Positions 42,392 to 54,225 of a DNA stretch of 64,000 bases are shown here, in pieces (the first letter of the stretch is position 1; every line of letters starts with the position of its first letter). The translations under genes and the position numbers were made by a program. The stretch is taken from the NCBI RefSeq assembly GCF_036013915.1, contig NZ_CP107899.1, positions 5,518,001 through 5,582,000 on the forward strand, given 5' to 3'. Source of the DNA: Streptomyces sp. NBC_00464 (lineage in GTDB: Bacteria > Actinomycetota > Actinomycetes > Streptomycetales > Streptomycetaceae). The notes beneath the pieces are model-generated. The model was not told the DNA's origin and did no database searches. It saw only the letters and a program-made list of their open reading frames with translations.

Positions 42392-43762
42392 ATGCCTGAG
42401 GAGCACACGAACGAGCTCGTCGAGCTGGCTGCCGAGGCGTACGTCTACGGGTACCCGCTCGTCTTCGACCTGTCGATGGTCGAGACGTGTCTGCACAAGG
42501 GGTTCGGCAGCCTGCCGGCCGCGCCCTTCAACCAGTTCTCCCACTCCGACCGGCTCGCCGACGCCGAGGCACACTTCGTGTCCGTCAACAACGACACCGT
42601 GTACTCCATCGCCCAGCTCGACCTCTCCGGCGGACCGGTCCTGCTGCACGTCCCGGACACCGACGGGGCCTACTACGTCCTCCAGTTCGTCGACGCCTGG
42701 TCCAACAACTTCGCCTACGTCGGCCGCCGGGCCACCGGGACGGAGGCGGGCGACTGGCTCGTCGTGCCGCCCGGCTGGGCAGGCACCGCGCCCGAAGACG
42801 TGCGCGGGGTGATCGACGCCCCCACCACGGTCGTCACCATCGTCGGCCGCAACGCCTGTGACGGCCCCGACGACCTGGAGCGGCGGGTCCGCGCGCTCCA
42901 GGAACAGCTCACCCTCACCCACCTCGAACCGGGCGAGCACCGCACCGGTCTGCCCGCCCCCGATGCCGGGGTGCCGGCGGAGCTCCGCTTCTTCGAGCAG
43001 CTCAGGGTATGGATGGCCGACTTCCCGCCGTCCGCCGCGGACCGGGCCTATCAGGACCGGTTCCAGCCGCTGGGGCTCCTGGAAGAGGGGCCTTCGCCGT
43101 ATGTCCCGGCCGGTTCCGCTCTCGTACGCGCCCTGACCGAGGGACTGGCCCTGGGCAAGGAACGGGTGGAGGCGGCCAGCCGGTCGGGGGCCGGGGACGG
43201 GGGCGGTGGGGGGTGGTCGATGAATCCTCACCTCTTCGACTACAACCTGGACTGGTTCGGCGTCGGGACCATCGACTCGCCGGAGTGGAAGATCGCGGAC
43301 CGGGAGGCCTCCTACCCGGCCAGGGCCGCGGCGGCTCGCGTCGGGCTGTGGGGGAACCACGGCTACGAGGCCGTGTACGCGCAGACCTTCCACGACGCCG
43401 CCGGTGCGCCGCTCAGCGGTGCGCACCGCTACGAGCTCCGCTTCGAGGAGTCGCCGCCGGTCGACGCGTTCTGGTCCGTGACCATGTACGACACCCCGGA
43501 CTACTTCCTCGTCGCCAATCCGGCGGGGCGGTACTCGATCGGGGACCGTACGCCCGGAATCGTGCGCGCCGACGACGGGTCGCTGACCATTCACATCAGC
43601 CGGGAGCGGCCGGCCGACCCGGCCGAGGCGGCGAACTGGCTGCCGGCGCCCGAAGGGGAGTTCCGGCCCATGCTCAGGCTGTACATGCCGCAGCGGGCGA
43701 TTCTGGACGGGAAGTACGAGATCCCCGCCGTCCGCCGGGTCGGCGAGGCCGGTCGTGGGTGA
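42392..43762 (+). CDS. DUF1254/DUF1214 domain protein
   Basis: 456 aa. N-terminal DUF1254 (AYVYGYPLVFDLSMVE, SVNNDTVYSIAQLDLS, YYVLQFVDAWSNNFAYVGRR) and C-terminal DUF1214 (FWSVTMYDTPDYFLVANPAG, YSIGDRTPGI). GAAGGGGAGG precedes ATG 42392. No signal peptide, unlike many relatives. Biochemical role unknown; overlaps the downstream GAP gene by 8 bp. Confidence 0.92.
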   Translation: MPEEHTNELVELAAEAYVYGYPLVFDLSMVETCLHKGFGSLPAAPFNQFSHSDRLADAEAHFVSVNNDTVYSIAQLDLSGGPVLLHVPDTDGAYYVLQFVDAWSNNFAYVGRRATGTEAGDWLVVPPGWAGTAPEDVRGVIDAPTTVVTIVGRNACDGPDDLERRVRALQEQLTLTHLEPGEHRTGLPAPDAGVPAELRFFEQLRVWMADFPPSAADRAYQDRFQPLGLLEEGPSPYVPAGSALVRALTEGLALGKERVEAASRSGAGDGGGGGWSMNPHLFDYNLDWFGVGTIDSPEWKIADREASYPARAAAARVGLWGNHGYEAVYAQTFHDAAGAPLSGAHRYELRFEESPPVDAFWSVTMYDTPDYFLVANPAGRYSIGDRTPGIVRADDGSLTIHISRERPADPAEAANWLPAPEGEFRPMLRLYMPQRAILDGKYEIPAVRRVGEAGRG

Positions 43763-44435
43763 CGCGATCGGGCAGATGCTGGCGTCCGCCGTCGGCATCG
43801 CCATCAGCCCGCTGCCGCTGATCGCCGTCATCCTCATGCTCGCGACCCCGCGCGGCCGGTCCAACGGCATCGCGTTCGCGCTCGCCTGGACGGTGTCGCT
43901 CGCCGTCCTGGTCACGGTGGTCGTGCTCGCGAGCTCGGGGGCCGACGCCTCCGAGGGCGACGAGGGCCCCGCCACCTGGACCCTGTGGCTGAAACTGGGG
44001 CTGGGCGCGCTGTTCGTGCTGATGGCGGCCAAGCAGTGGAAGGGACGGCCGAGGGAGGGGCAGGACGCCGAGCAGCCCAAGTGGATGCAGGCGATCGACG
44101 GGTTCACCCCTGGCAAGTCGGCGGGGCTGGCGGCCGTGCTGGCCGTCGCCAATCCGAAGAACCTGGTGCTGGCGGTCGGCGGTGCGGTCTCCATCGCCTC
44201 CAGCACGGCGGACACGGGCGGGAAGACCGTCGCCGGTGTGCTGATGGTGGTCGTCGCGTCGCTCTGCACCACGCTGCCGCTGGCCGTCTACCTCTTCGGA
44301 GGGAAGCGGTCCGCGAAGGTGCTGGGGGACTGGAAGACCTGGATGGGCCGGCACAATGCCGCGATCATGACGACGGTGCTCGTCGTCCTCGGCGCCAAGT
44401 ACATCGGCGACGCGATCAGCGGGCTGGCCGGCTGA
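43755..44435 (+). CDS. GAP (Sap, LysE-like) family membrane protein
   Basis: 226 aa, six helices: IGQMLASAVGIAISPLPLIAVILML, FTPGKSAGLAAVLAVANPKNLVL. These are hallmarks of the Sap/GAP family related to LysE exporters; mycobacterial relatives help export glycolipids. GTG start overlaps the DUF1254 gene, so both are cotranslated. Confidence 0.9.
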   Translation: MGDAIGQMLASAVGIAISPLPLIAVILMLATPRGRSNGIAFALAWTVSLAVLVTVVVLASSGADASEGDEGPATWTLWLKLGLGALFVLMAAKQWKGRPREGQDAEQPKWMQAIDGFTPGKSAGLAAVLAVANPKNLVLAVGGAVSIASSTADTGGKTVAGVLMVVVASLCTTLPLAVYLFGGKRSAKVLGDWKTWMGRHNAAIMTTVLVVLGAKYIGDAISGLAG

Positions 44436-44562
44436 CGCGGCCGGGTCCGGGGCCGGGGTGCGCCGGGGACGGGCGTGCCGGGGAAGGGGTGCGCCGTGGC
44501 CGGTGGGCCGGGGCGCACCCGCGGCACGGGACGTTGTCAGTGGTGCGGTCCACACTGGAGAC

Positions 44563-44787
44563 ATGTGCCGCAGTATCAAGACCCTTCGTCCGCCGGCCCT
44601 CCCCGAAGAGGCGACCGAGGAGGACATCCGCGCCGCCGCCCTGCAGTTCGTCCGCAAGGTGTCCGGCTTCCGCGCCCCGGCCGCGCACAACAGGGAGGTC
44701 TTCGACCAGGCAGTCGACGAGATCGCCGAAGCGACGGCCAGACTGCTGGACGGTCTGGAAGTGCGGGGTGGTGTCAGGACGCCGTAG
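44563..44787 (+). CDS. DUF2277 small protein
   Basis: 74 aa starting MCRSIKTLRPP with RAAALQFVRKVSGFRAP, the usual DUF2277 sequence. Overlaps the convergent DedA gene by 14 bp. Function unknown. Confidence 0.92.
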   Translation: MCRSIKTLRPPALPEEATEEDIRAAALQFVRKVSGFRAPAAHNREVFDQAVDEIAEATARLLDGLEVRGGVRTP

Positions 44788-45442
44788 GGACCGGGGCGGA
44801 GGCGGCGGCCGCGGCTGCCGCGGGGCGCTTCATCAGGAGTGCGGCGAACGCCCCCGCGACGAACAGGGCCAGGACCGAGAGGGCCGTGCCCAGCCAGCTC
44901 GCGCCGAGCCAGTGTGCGCCGAAGTAGCCGAGGCCCACGCTGTAGGCGGCCCAGGCCACGCCTGCAACGGCGGACCAGGGCAGGAATTCCTTCACGTCGC
45001 GGTGCGAGGCACCCGCGCCCAGCGAGACGACCGACCGCCCGGCCGGTGCGAAGCGTGCGATGACCACGAGGGCCCCGCCGCCGCGGCTCAGGGCGGCGCC
45101 GAGACGTTCCTGCGCCGAGGTGAGACGGCGCGACCGGGCGATGGCGCGGTCCAGGCGCTCGCCGCCGCGCCAGGCCAGCCGGTACGCGACGAGGTCGCCG
45201 AGGACCGAGGCGGTGGCCGCGCAGAGGATGAGGGCCAGGACCGAGGGGACCTCGGTCACGTGACGGGCCGCGCCCGCGGCGTCGGCCGCCACGCCGGTGG
45301 TGCCCGCGGCGGCGGCCGTGGCGGCCGTGATCACGAGGACCCCGCTCGGCAGCACGGGGAGGAAGACGTCCAGCAGCACGGAGAGGGCGACCACGACGTA
45401 GATCCATGGGCTGCCGGTCAGCGCACCCACACTCTCGAGCAC
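44774..45442 (-). CDS. DedA family membrane protein
   Basis: 222 aa, with PVLPSGVLVITAA, a GDLVAYRLAWRGGERL loop and RFAPAGRSVVSLGAGASH, the DedA/SNARE-associated domain core with the conserved Arg-rich motif. Likely a lipid scramblase or flippase. Confidence 0.9.
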   Translation of the reverse strand: MLESVGALTGSPWIYVVVALSVLLDVFLPVLPSGVLVITAATAAAAGTTGVAADAAGAARHVTEVPSVLALILCAATASVLGDLVAYRLAWRGGERLDRAIARSRRLTSAQERLGAALSRGGGALVVIARFAPAGRSVVSLGAGASHRDVKEFLPWSAVAGVAWAAYSVGLGYFGAHWLGASWLGTALSVLALFVAGAFAALLMKRPAAAAAAASAPVPTAS

Positions 45443-45763
45443 CTTCTACTCCCCGATTCGTAACAACGCCGCGACGTCGCAGGGGAGCGGCAGGAGCGGC
45501 AGGGCCAGCTGTACAGCGTACGCCTGCCGTTCACCTGGAGATCCATATATATGCGCGATGTTGGGCATCTCACGTGCGTCACAGAGGCGCCGTGCGCACC
45601 AGTACTGCCCCCACCGGCACTTCCTGGCCCCTCGCGACCCCCGTACCTCGCGACCAGCCGCACGGTCCGTACCTCGCGCCCGCCGGGGAGCGGATCCCGG
45701 CGGGCGCGAGGTCTCGTTGCGGGCCCGGTCGGCGCGGACCCGTGCGGCGGTGTGCGGATCGGG
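45443..45763. other. 321-bp intergenic region
   Basis: No gene supported. It contains the DedA promoter and an AT-rich spot (ATATATATG near 45545) unusual for this genome, a possible promoter element. Confidence 0.4.
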
Positions 45764-46222
45764 TCAGACGGCGACCGGGGAGCTCGGCTCGGGTGCGCGG
45801 TCCTGATCGCTCTTCGCGGTGGTGCGGGACGTGAACAGCCGGTCCAGGGCCAGGGCGCCGGGGCCGGTGAAGACGAGCAGCAGGAAGGCCCAGCAGTAGA
45901 CGGCCGAGGGCTCGCCGCCGTTCTCCAGGGGGAAGAGGGCCTCGGGCTGGTGGACCTTGAAGTACGCGTACGCCATGGAGCCGGACGAGACGAGCGCGGC
46001 GATACGGGTGCCGAGGCCCAGCACCACGAGGCCGCCGCCGACGAGCTGGATGACCGCCGCGTACCAGCCGGGCCAGGTGCCGGCGGGTATGGAGCCGCCG
46101 CCCATGGCGCCGCCGAGGATGCCGAAGAGCGAGGCGGCACCGTGGCAGGCGAAGAGCAGGCCTACGACGATGCGGAAGAGCGCGAGGGCATAGGGCTGGG
46201 CTTGGTTCAGGCGTGTGTACAT
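45764..46222 (-). CDS. DoxX family membrane protein
   Basis: 152 aa, four helices, with ALFRIVVGLLFACHGAASL and VIQLVGGGLVVLGLGTRIAAL, the DoxX fold. AAGGAG lies 11 nt before ATG 46222. In actinobacteria DoxX proteins join redox or thiol stress complexes. Confidence 0.92.
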   Translation of the reverse strand: MYTRLNQAQPYALALFRIVVGLLFACHGAASLFGILGGAMGGGSIPAGTWPGWYAAVIQLVGGGLVVLGLGTRIAALVSSGSMAYAYFKVHQPEALFPLENGGEPSAVYCWAFLLLVFTGPGALALDRLFTSRTTAKSDQDRAPEPSSPVAV

Positions 46223-46305
46223 GGGGGGAGAGCTCCTTCGGTCTGGTGGGGACGTGAACCGACTGAGCGCCACAGATTAGGTAGACCTCACCAATACTTG
46301 CAAGT

Positions 46306-48054
<1,749 letters not shown>

Positions 48055-48067
48055 GTCGTACTCCTCG

Positions 48068-48148
48068 CGTCGTTCCGTACGGGACGGTTCCGGTGGACGG
48101 TTCCGTACGGCGGATGCGCACGGCGGGTTCGTACCGTACGGAACGACG
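48068..48148. promoter_or_regulatory. 15-bp inverted repeat with a third half-copy upstream of the PhoD-like gene
   Basis: CGTCGTTCCGTACGG (48068-48082) is perfectly inverted at 48134-48148, and GGTTCCGTACGG (48099-48110) lies between them. It begins 14 bp upstream of the PhoD-like start. Could be a regulator binding cluster or a large hairpin in the leader. Confidence 0.6.
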
Positions 48149-48200
48149 GGGGAGTCGGGGGTGCGGTTCCGGGGCGGGAATGGGCCCGTCCCGGCCGGTC

Positions 48201-48221
48201 GGGGGCCGTCAGGCGGCCCCC
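48201..48221. terminator. Hairpin after the HNH nuclease gene
   Basis: GGGGGCCG (48201-48208) and CGGCCCCC (48214-48221) with a 5-nt loop, 18 bp downstream of the minus-strand stop at 48239. Confidence 0.7.
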
Positions 48222-48238
48222 GGTCCCTCAGTGGGCGG

Positions 48239-48883
48239 TCAGCAGCCGTTGAGCACGGACTGCAGGGCGCTCTTCTCGGCCGAGTCGACGGTCAGGTCGT
48301 AGTAGTGCTTCACGTGCACCCAGGCGCGCACGTACGTGCACTTGTACGCGGTGCGGGAGGGGAGCCAGGTCGCGGGGTCCTGGTCGCTCTTGGACTGGTT
48401 GACGTTGTCGGTGACCGCGATGAGCTGAGGACGGGTCAGGTCGTTGGCGTATGCCTGCCGTTGGGCGTTGGTCCAGCTGGAGGCGCCCGAGCGCCAGGCC
48501 TCGGCCAGCGGGACCATGTGGTCGATGTCCAGATCGGAGGCGGCCGTCCAGGTGGCCCCGTCGTACTCCGAGTACCAACTGCCGCTGACGGCGGCGCAGC
48601 TGGAGTCCTGCGAGACGTTCGTCCCGTCGCGCTTCAGGACGACCTCGCGGGTGTTGCAGGCGCCCGACTGGGTGATCCAGTGCGGGAACTTGTCCCTGCT
48701 GTATCCGGTGGACGAGCCCTCCGCCTGCACGGTCAGCTCGCTCAGATACGTGCGGGCGGTGGATGCGGAGACCGGGGTGGGCATGGCCGCCTGGGCGCTG
48801 GGGGCGGTGAGCAGTCCGGTGGTTGCGGCGAGGGCGGCGGATGCGGCGAGGACGGCTATGCGACGCGCGTAGACACCTGACAT
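48239..48883 (-). CDS. Secreted HNH-family nuclease
   Basis: 214 aa. Signal peptide residues 1-32 (Arg-rich start, hydrophobic core, cleavage at APSAQA-A). The mature part has DIDHMVPLAEAWRSGA, RPQLIAVTDNVNQSKSD and KCTYVRAWVHVKHYYDL, the HNH/DUF1524-like catalytic set of actinobacterial extracellular nucleases. GGGAG before ATG 48883. Confidence 0.93.
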   Translation of the reverse strand: MSGVYARRIAVLAASAALAATTGLLTAPSAQAAMPTPVSASTARTYLSELTVQAEGSSTGYSRDKFPHWITQSGACNTREVVLKRDGTNVSQDSSCAAVSGSWYSEYDGATWTAASDLDIDHMVPLAEAWRSGASSWTNAQRQAYANDLTRPQLIAVTDNVNQSKSDQDPATWLPSRTAYKCTYVRAWVHVKHYYDLTVDSAEKSALQSVLNGC

Positions 48884-49174
48884 GCGAACTCCCTTGATGT
48901 GGGGGGACATTGGGCGGCCCGTTCGGAACGGCCCGGCCATCGTGGCGGCGCCAGGTTTCCGTGGGGTGGGCGCCAGGTAACAGAGTGGCGACATGGGCAC
49001 GTCACATCAAGGGGTCTGACAAAGAGGCTCGGGGTGCGGGGGCGTACCGGAGTGCGTGCGCGGGCGTACGGAACTGAGGGGACGGCAGGTCCGTGGGCGG
49101 GGGCGGGCTCCGACCCGCGGCGGGCCATCCGCTGCGTTACGGGGGCCGGGCCTGCGTGGTCTTAGGGTGGCCGC

Positions 49175-49936
49175 GTGCTGCTTCCGGTCAACATCACGCT
49201 CGGCGTCGTCCTGGCGCTGCTGCTCGCGGCGGCCGCCGCCGTCGCCCGGTTCGCGTCCCTCGGCCGGTCGCGCGAGATCGTCGTGGCCGGGCTGCGGGCC
49301 GCGGTCCAGCTCGCCGTGGTCTCCTCGCTGATCGGCTGGGTGGTCCACGCCCTGGCGCCGATGTTCGCGTTCATCGCGCTGATGTACGCCGTGGCCGTGT
49401 GGACCGCCGGCCGCCGCGTCACGGGAAACCGCACGTGGCGGTGGGCGGCCGTGCCGATCGGGGTGGGGGTCGCACCGGTGGTGGTCGTGCTGCTGCTCAC
49501 CGGACTTGTCCCGGTCCGGGGCATCGCCCTGATCCCGGTGACCGGAATCCTCATCGGGGGCGCGCTGACCGCCACGGTGCTCGGCGGCCGGCGGGCGCTG
49601 GACGAACTGTCCACGCGGCGGGGGGAGGTGGAGGCGGCGATGGCGCTCGGATTCCTGGACCGCGACGCCCGGCTGGAGATCGCCCGGCCCGCGGCGTCGG
49701 ACGCGCTGCTGCCGGGGCTCGATCAGACGCGCACGGTGGGGCTCGTCACCCTGCCCGGGGCCTTCGTGGGCATGCTGCTGGGCGGCGCCTCACCGGTACA
49801 GGCGGGCGCCGTACAGCTGTTCGTGCTGGTGGCCCTGATGGCCGTACAGGCGGCGGCCGTCGCGACCGTGCTGGAACTCGTGGCGCGGGGGTGGCTGCAC
49901 CGCGAGCCGACGGAGAGGTCGGACGCGGTGCACTGA
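49175..49936 (+). CDS. FetB-like (UPF0014) ABC transporter permease
   Basis: 253 aa, about seven helices. RAAVQLAVVSSLIGW, RRGEVEAAMALGF and QTRTVGLVTLPGAFVGMLLGGASP are diagnostic of UPF0014/FetB, the permease of an iron-export type system. Its ATPase partner (FetA) is not adjacent here. Confidence 0.9.
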   Translation: MLLPVNITLGVVLALLLAAAAAVARFASLGRSREIVVAGLRAAVQLAVVSSLIGWVVHALAPMFAFIALMYAVAVWTAGRRVTGNRTWRWAAVPIGVGVAPVVVVLLLTGLVPVRGIALIPVTGILIGGALTATVLGGRRALDELSTRRGEVEAAMALGFLDRDARLEIARPAASDALLPGLDQTRTVGLVTLPGAFVGMLLGGASPVQAGAVQLFVLVALMAVQAAAVATVLELVARGWLHREPTERSDAVH

Positions 49937-50023
49937 GGCCCGGCCCGGTGGGCCGGCGCGTCTACGGGCCGGTGTTCGTGTGGCGGTGCGGCTGTCGGGC
50001 GTTCGTACGGGGAGCCGTGGCCG

Positions 50024-50683
50024 TCACGCGCTGATGTGCAGTACGACCGAGCCGTCCGCCGCCGCTTCCACCCGGATCTGCGACAGGTCGTCGACGTGGG
50101 CGTCGGGGGAGAGCGCCGCCGCGCGTGGGCCGACGCCCACGACGCGCATGCCCGCCGCCCGGCCGGCCGCGATGCCCGCCTCGGAGTCCTCGAAGACGAT
50201 GCAGTCCGCCGGTGCGAAGCCGAGTCCGGCCGCGCCCTTGAGGAAGCCCTCGGGGTCCGGCTTGCTGGCGCCGACGCTCTCGGCGGTGACCCGCAGTTCC
50301 GGCATCCGCAGCCCCGCCGCGGTCATCCGGGCCCGGGCCAGAGCCATGTCGGCCGAGGTGACCAGGGCGTGCGGGAGCGTGGCGATCGCGTCCATGAACG
50401 CGGCGGCGCCCCCGATCGGGACGACGCCGTCGGTGTCGGCGGTCTCCTCGGCGAGCATCACCCGGTTGTCCGCGTGGTTCTGCTCCATCGGGCGGCCCGG
50501 GAGGAGCACCGCCATCGTGGCGTACCCCTGCCGGCCGTGGACCACCTTGAGGGCCGCCTCCGGGTCCAGGCCCTGCCGCAGCGCCCAGCGCCGCCAGCAG
50601 CGCTCCACGACGGCGTCGGAGTTCACCAGCGTTCCGTCCATGTCGAGGAGGAGTGCGTGGGCGGTGAGGACGGTGGCCGGCAT
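50024..50683 (-). CDS. HAD-superfamily sugar phosphatase/phosphomutase-like
   Basis: 219 aa. Motif [14 protein letters not shown], motif II LVTSAD, Lys in [14 protein letters not shown], motif [13 protein letters not shown]. Subfamily IA with helical cap, close to beta-phosphoglucomutase and glycerol/2-deoxyglucose phosphatases. Confidence 0.92.
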   Translation of the reverse strand: MPATVLTAHALLLDMDGTLVNSDAVVERCWRRWALRQGLDPEAALKVVHGRQGYATMAVLLPGRPMEQNHADNRVMLAEETADTDGVVPIGGAAAFMDAIATLPHALVTSADMALARARMTAAGLRMPELRVTAESVGASKPDPEGFLKGAAGLGFAPADCIVFEDSEAGIAAGRAAGMRVVGVGPRAAALSPDAHVDDLSQIRVEAAADGSVVLHISA

Positions 50684-50861
50684 GGGCGGGCTCCAGAGCG
50701 GGGAAGCGAGCGCCGCGGAAGGACGGGCGGCGCGGGAAAAGAGAACAAGTGGCCCCCGCTCGCCGGTCAGGGTGTGCGCGCGGAGGCCACTTTGTTCCAT
50801 CACGATACAAAAACGGGGACGGGAAAGCGAATCCCGGCGCGAGGGCGGCCGTCCGCGCTGG

Positions 50862-52013
50862 TCAGTGGCGCCCCCGGCCCGTTGTGGCGCCTTCCAGCTT
50901 GCTCCGGGTGTTCGGCCCGTAGACCCCGTCCGGGTCGCCCTGGACGTTCCACCAGATCTGGAAGTCGTGCACGGCCTTCTCGACCCGCTCCGAGTAGTCG
51001 TCGTCGATGGGGCCCTGCGCGAGCACCCAGGCCTCCTGGAGCCGGCGCTGCAGTTCGTCCACCTCCGGGCCGTCGTCGCCGCGCTGCAGCGTCGGGCCGC
51101 TCGGTGACTGGGCGGGCGGCGCCAGCGCCGGGGGGTTGCTGCTCTCCGCCGTGGCCGCCGGGGACGAGGCGGCGGCCGACCGTGACGGGGACGCCGACGC
51201 GGAACGGGACGCCGAGGCGGACGGGGACGGTGACGCGGAGGCGGACGCCGAGGCCGAGGCGGAGGGTGAGCCGGACGCCGGCCGTGAGGGTGACGGGGCG
51301 GCGGACGCCGAGGCGGAGACCGACGGCTCGACGCTGTCCTCGGGGAGGCTGGCCACCGTGGAGGGCAGCGCCTGGTCCAGGTCGGCCTCCTGGCTTCTGT
51401 CCCCGTTGAACAGCCCGCCCACGAAGGCCGCCGCGCCGACCACCGTGACGACGGCCGCCCCCGCGACCAGCGCCGCGAAGGGCCGGCGGCGGCGTGGCTG
51501 TACGGGGTCCGGGCCGGCCGTCACGAGTGCGGTGTCGGTGAAGCCGGCCGCATCGCCCGGGTCCATCGCGTCCGGCAGCGGGCCCGGCCCCGCCGGATCC
51601 AGGAACAGCGGCATCGTCGTGGCGGCGTCCCCCGGCTGACCGCCCGGCAGGTGCTGTCCCTGGGAGGGGCCGGATGCGGCCGCCATCGCGTCCTCGCCGC
51701 CCAGCGTCACGTACGGCCGGATGCGCAGCGGGTCGAAGTCCTCCGCCGCCGCCATTTCCGCCGACCGCTCGGCGTGGTGCTGTTCCGTGATGCGCTGCTG
51801 CTCGGCGGCCCGCCCCCGGTCGTCGAGCTGCCCGGCGGTCTGCTCCGTGAAGCCGGCGTCGTGACCGGTCTGCACCTGCCCGGTCATGCCGTACTGCCCG
51901 GCATGGTGCTGCGGTCCGGCGCCACCGTGGGCCGCGCGTGGAGCGCAGGCGCAGTGCGGGCCGGTGCCCGGTCTGTTGTCCGTACCGCACTCCGGGCATA
52001 TATGTCCGGTCAT
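50862..52013 (-). CDS. Zinc-ribbon membrane protein with peptidoglycan-binding domain
   Basis: 383 aa. N-terminal zinc ribbon ([15 protein letters not shown]), His/Gln-rich linker, one membrane helix (about residues 180-205, [21 protein letters not shown]). A Ser/Ala/Pro low-complexity stretch ([18 protein letters not shown]) follows, and a C-terminal PG_binding_1 domain ([30 protein letters not shown]). The domain outside binds cell wall; the inside ribbon may signal. ATG 52013 follows GGGGAGGGG. Confidence 0.88.
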   Translation of the reverse strand: MTGHICPECGTDNRPGTGPHCACAPRAAHGGAGPQHHAGQYGMTGQVQTGHDAGFTEQTAGQLDDRGRAAEQQRITEQHHAERSAEMAAAEDFDPLRIRPYVTLGGEDAMAAASGPSQGQHLPGGQPGDAATTMPLFLDPAGPGPLPDAMDPGDAAGFTDTALVTAGPDPVQPRRRRPFAALVAGAAVVTVVGAAAFVGGLFNGDRSQEADLDQALPSTVASLPEDSVEPSVSASASAAPSPSRPASGSPSASASASASASPSPSASASRSASASPSRSAAASSPAATAESSNPPALAPPAQSPSGPTLQRGDDGPEVDELQRRLQEAWVLAQGPIDDDYSERVEKAVHDFQIWWNVQGDPDGVYGPNTRSKLEGATTGRGRH

Positions 52014-52148
52014 TGTGGGTCCCCTCCCCTTGAACTGCCTGCGATTATGCAGCCCGCCGCCGGGAAGCCCAATCATGGCGTTCCTCGGCAGGCCATAACG
52101 GTGCACAACAGACAGGATGGGGGTGTAGCGGATCCGAGGAGATGTTCT

Positions 52149-54215
52149 ATGGCCCAGCAGTTGAGCCCACCGGCCCCGGCCCCCGGCACCGACCACTCCA
52201 AGCGGTCGGTCCTGGTGGCCATCGGCGCACTGCTTCTCGGCATGCTCCTCGCCGCACTCGACCAGACCATCGTCTCCACCGCGCTGCCGACCATCGTCAG
52301 CGATCTCGGCGGTCTGGAGCACCTGTCGTGGGTGGTCACGGCCTATCTGCTGGCGTCGACCGCCGCGACTCCGCTCTGGGGCAAGCTCGGCGACCAGTAC
52401 GGCCGCAAAAGGCTCTTCCAGATCGCCATCGTCATCTTCCTGATCGGCTCGGCCCTCTGCGGCATCGCCCAGAACATGCCGCAGCTGATCGGCTTCCGCG
52501 CCCTCCAGGGGCTCGGCGGCGGCGGGCTGATGGTGCTGTCGATGGCGATCGTCGGCGACCTCGTCTCCCCGCGTGAACGCGGCAAGTACCAGGGCCTGTT
52601 CGGAGCCGTGTTCGGTGCGACGAGCGTCCTCGGGCCCCTTCTCGGCGGTCTCTTCACCGAGCACCTCAGCTGGCGCTGGGTCTTCTACATCAACCTCCCC
52701 ATCGGGGTCGTCGCCCTGGCCGTCATCGCCGCCGTGCTGCACATCCCGGTCCGCCGGACGAAGCACACCATCGACTACCTCGGCACCTTCCTCATCGCCT
52801 CGGTCGCCACCTGCCTGGTCCTCGTCGCCTCGCTCGGCGGCACCACCTGGGCCTGGGGATCGGCGCAGATCATCGGCCTCGCCGTCCTCAGCGTGGTGCT
52901 GCTGATCGCCTTCGTGTACGTGGAGCGGCGCGCGGCCGAGCCCGTCCTGCCGCTGAAGCTGTTCCGGATCAGGACCTTCAGCCTCGTCGCGGTGATCAGC
53001 TTCGTCGTCGGCTTCGCGATGTTCGGTGCGATGACCTATCTGCCGACGTTCCTCCAGGTGGTGCACGGCATCACGCCGACGATGTCCGGCGTCCACATGC
53101 TCCCCATGGTGTTCGGTCTGCTCATCACCTCGACCGTGTCCGGCCAGATCGTCAGCCGTACGGGCCGCTGGAAGGTCTTCCCGGTCGTCGGCACCGGTCT
53201 CACCGCGATCGGCCTGCTGCTGCTGCACCGGCTCACGGAGACCAGCCCCACCTGGGAGATGAGCATCTACTTCTTCGTCTTCGGTGCGGGGCTCGGCCTG
53301 GTGATGCAGGTTCTGGTCCTGGTCGTGCAGAACGCCGTCTCGTACCAGGACCTCGGCGTCGCCACCTCGGGCGCGACCTTCTTCCGCTCCATCGGAGCCT
53401 CGTTCGGCGTCGCGATCTTCGGCACCATCTTCACCAACCGGCTCACCGACAAGCTCGGCTCCGCCCTCGCCGACCGGCCGCTGCCGCCCGGGGTCAGCGC
53501 CGAGGGGCTGGCCGCCGACCCGCGCGCCATCGGCCAGCTGCCCCCCTCGCTCCAGCAGCCCGTACTCAACGCGTACTCGACATCGATCACCGATGTGTTC
53601 CTGTACGCCGCCCCCGTCGTCCTGATCGCCTTCGTCTTCGCCTGGCTGCTCAAGGAGGACAAGCTGCGCGGCTCGGTGACCGCCCCCGACTCCACCGAGA
53701 CGCTGGCGTCGAACCCGGTCGAGCGGTCCTCGTACGACGAGTGCGCACGCGCGCTCTCGGTCCTCGCCACGCGGGAGGGCCGCCGTGAGGTCTACGAGAA
53801 GATCACCGAGCGGGCCGGGTACGACCTGTTGCCGGCCGCCAGCTGGATGCTGCTGCGCATCAAACGGCACGGCACCGTCGAACCGGCCCGGCTCGCGGAC
53901 GTCGCCCCCGTCCCGCTGCGGGTGATCAGTGACGCCGCCCGGCAACTGGAGGAGCGCGGCCTGGCCCGCCGGGTGGGGGTGCAGATGGTGCTCACCGAAA
54001 CGGGCGCCGAGGCCGTCGTGAAGCTCGCGCGGGCCCGTGAGGACTCCCTGGCCGAGCTGCTGGGCGACTGGTGGGGGCCCGACCGGCCGACCGACCTGGT
54101 CGCCCTGGTGTCGGAACTGACGGCGGAGACCAGCGGGTCGAGCAAGGAGCGCCCGCACAGCCCGGAGCCCAAGCGGGACCATGCGGCCGGACACCCGCAC
54201 GAGCGTCCGACGTAG
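52149..54215 (+). CDS. DHA2-family drug exporter (MFS) with C-terminal winged helix
   Basis: 688 aa. Residues 20-520 form a 14-helix EmrB/QacA exporter (LDQTIVSTALPTIVSDLGG, GKLGDQYGRKRLF, GFRALQGLGGGGLM, GPLLGGLFTEHLSWRWVFYIN). The remaining 160 residues form a cytosolic domain with a MarR/winged-helix look (RIKRHGTVEPARLADVAPV, AARQLEERGLARRV, LTETGAEAVVKL). The GAGGAG site precedes ATG 52149. The appended domain may sense drug or regulate transport. Confidence 0.92.
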   Translation: MAQQLSPPAPAPGTDHSKRSVLVAIGALLLGMLLAALDQTIVSTALPTIVSDLGGLEHLSWVVTAYLLASTAATPLWGKLGDQYGRKRLFQIAIVIFLIGSALCGIAQNMPQLIGFRALQGLGGGGLMVLSMAIVGDLVSPRERGKYQGLFGAVFGATSVLGPLLGGLFTEHLSWRWVFYINLPIGVVALAVIAAVLHIPVRRTKHTIDYLGTFLIASVATCLVLVASLGGTTWAWGSAQIIGLAVLSVVLLIAFVYVERRAAEPVLPLKLFRIRTFSLVAVISFVVGFAMFGAMTYLPTFLQVVHGITPTMSGVHMLPMVFGLLITSTVSGQIVSRTGRWKVFPVVGTGLTAIGLLLLHRLTETSPTWEMSIYFFVFGAGLGLVMQVLVLVVQNAVSYQDLGVATSGATFFRSIGASFGVAIFGTIFTNRLTDKLGSALADRPLPPGVSAEGLAADPRAIGQLPPSLQQPVLNAYSTSITDVFLYAAPVVLIAFVFAWLLKEDKLRGSVTAPDSTETLASNPVERSSYDECARALSVLATREGRREVYEKITERAGYDLLPAASWMLLRIKRHGTVEPARLADVAPVPLRVISDAARQLEERGLARRVGVQMVLTETGAEAVVKLARAREDSLAELLGDWWGPDRPTDLVALVSELTAETSGSSKERPHSPEPKRDHAAGHPHERPT

Positions 54216-54225
54216 GGCCCGGCTC

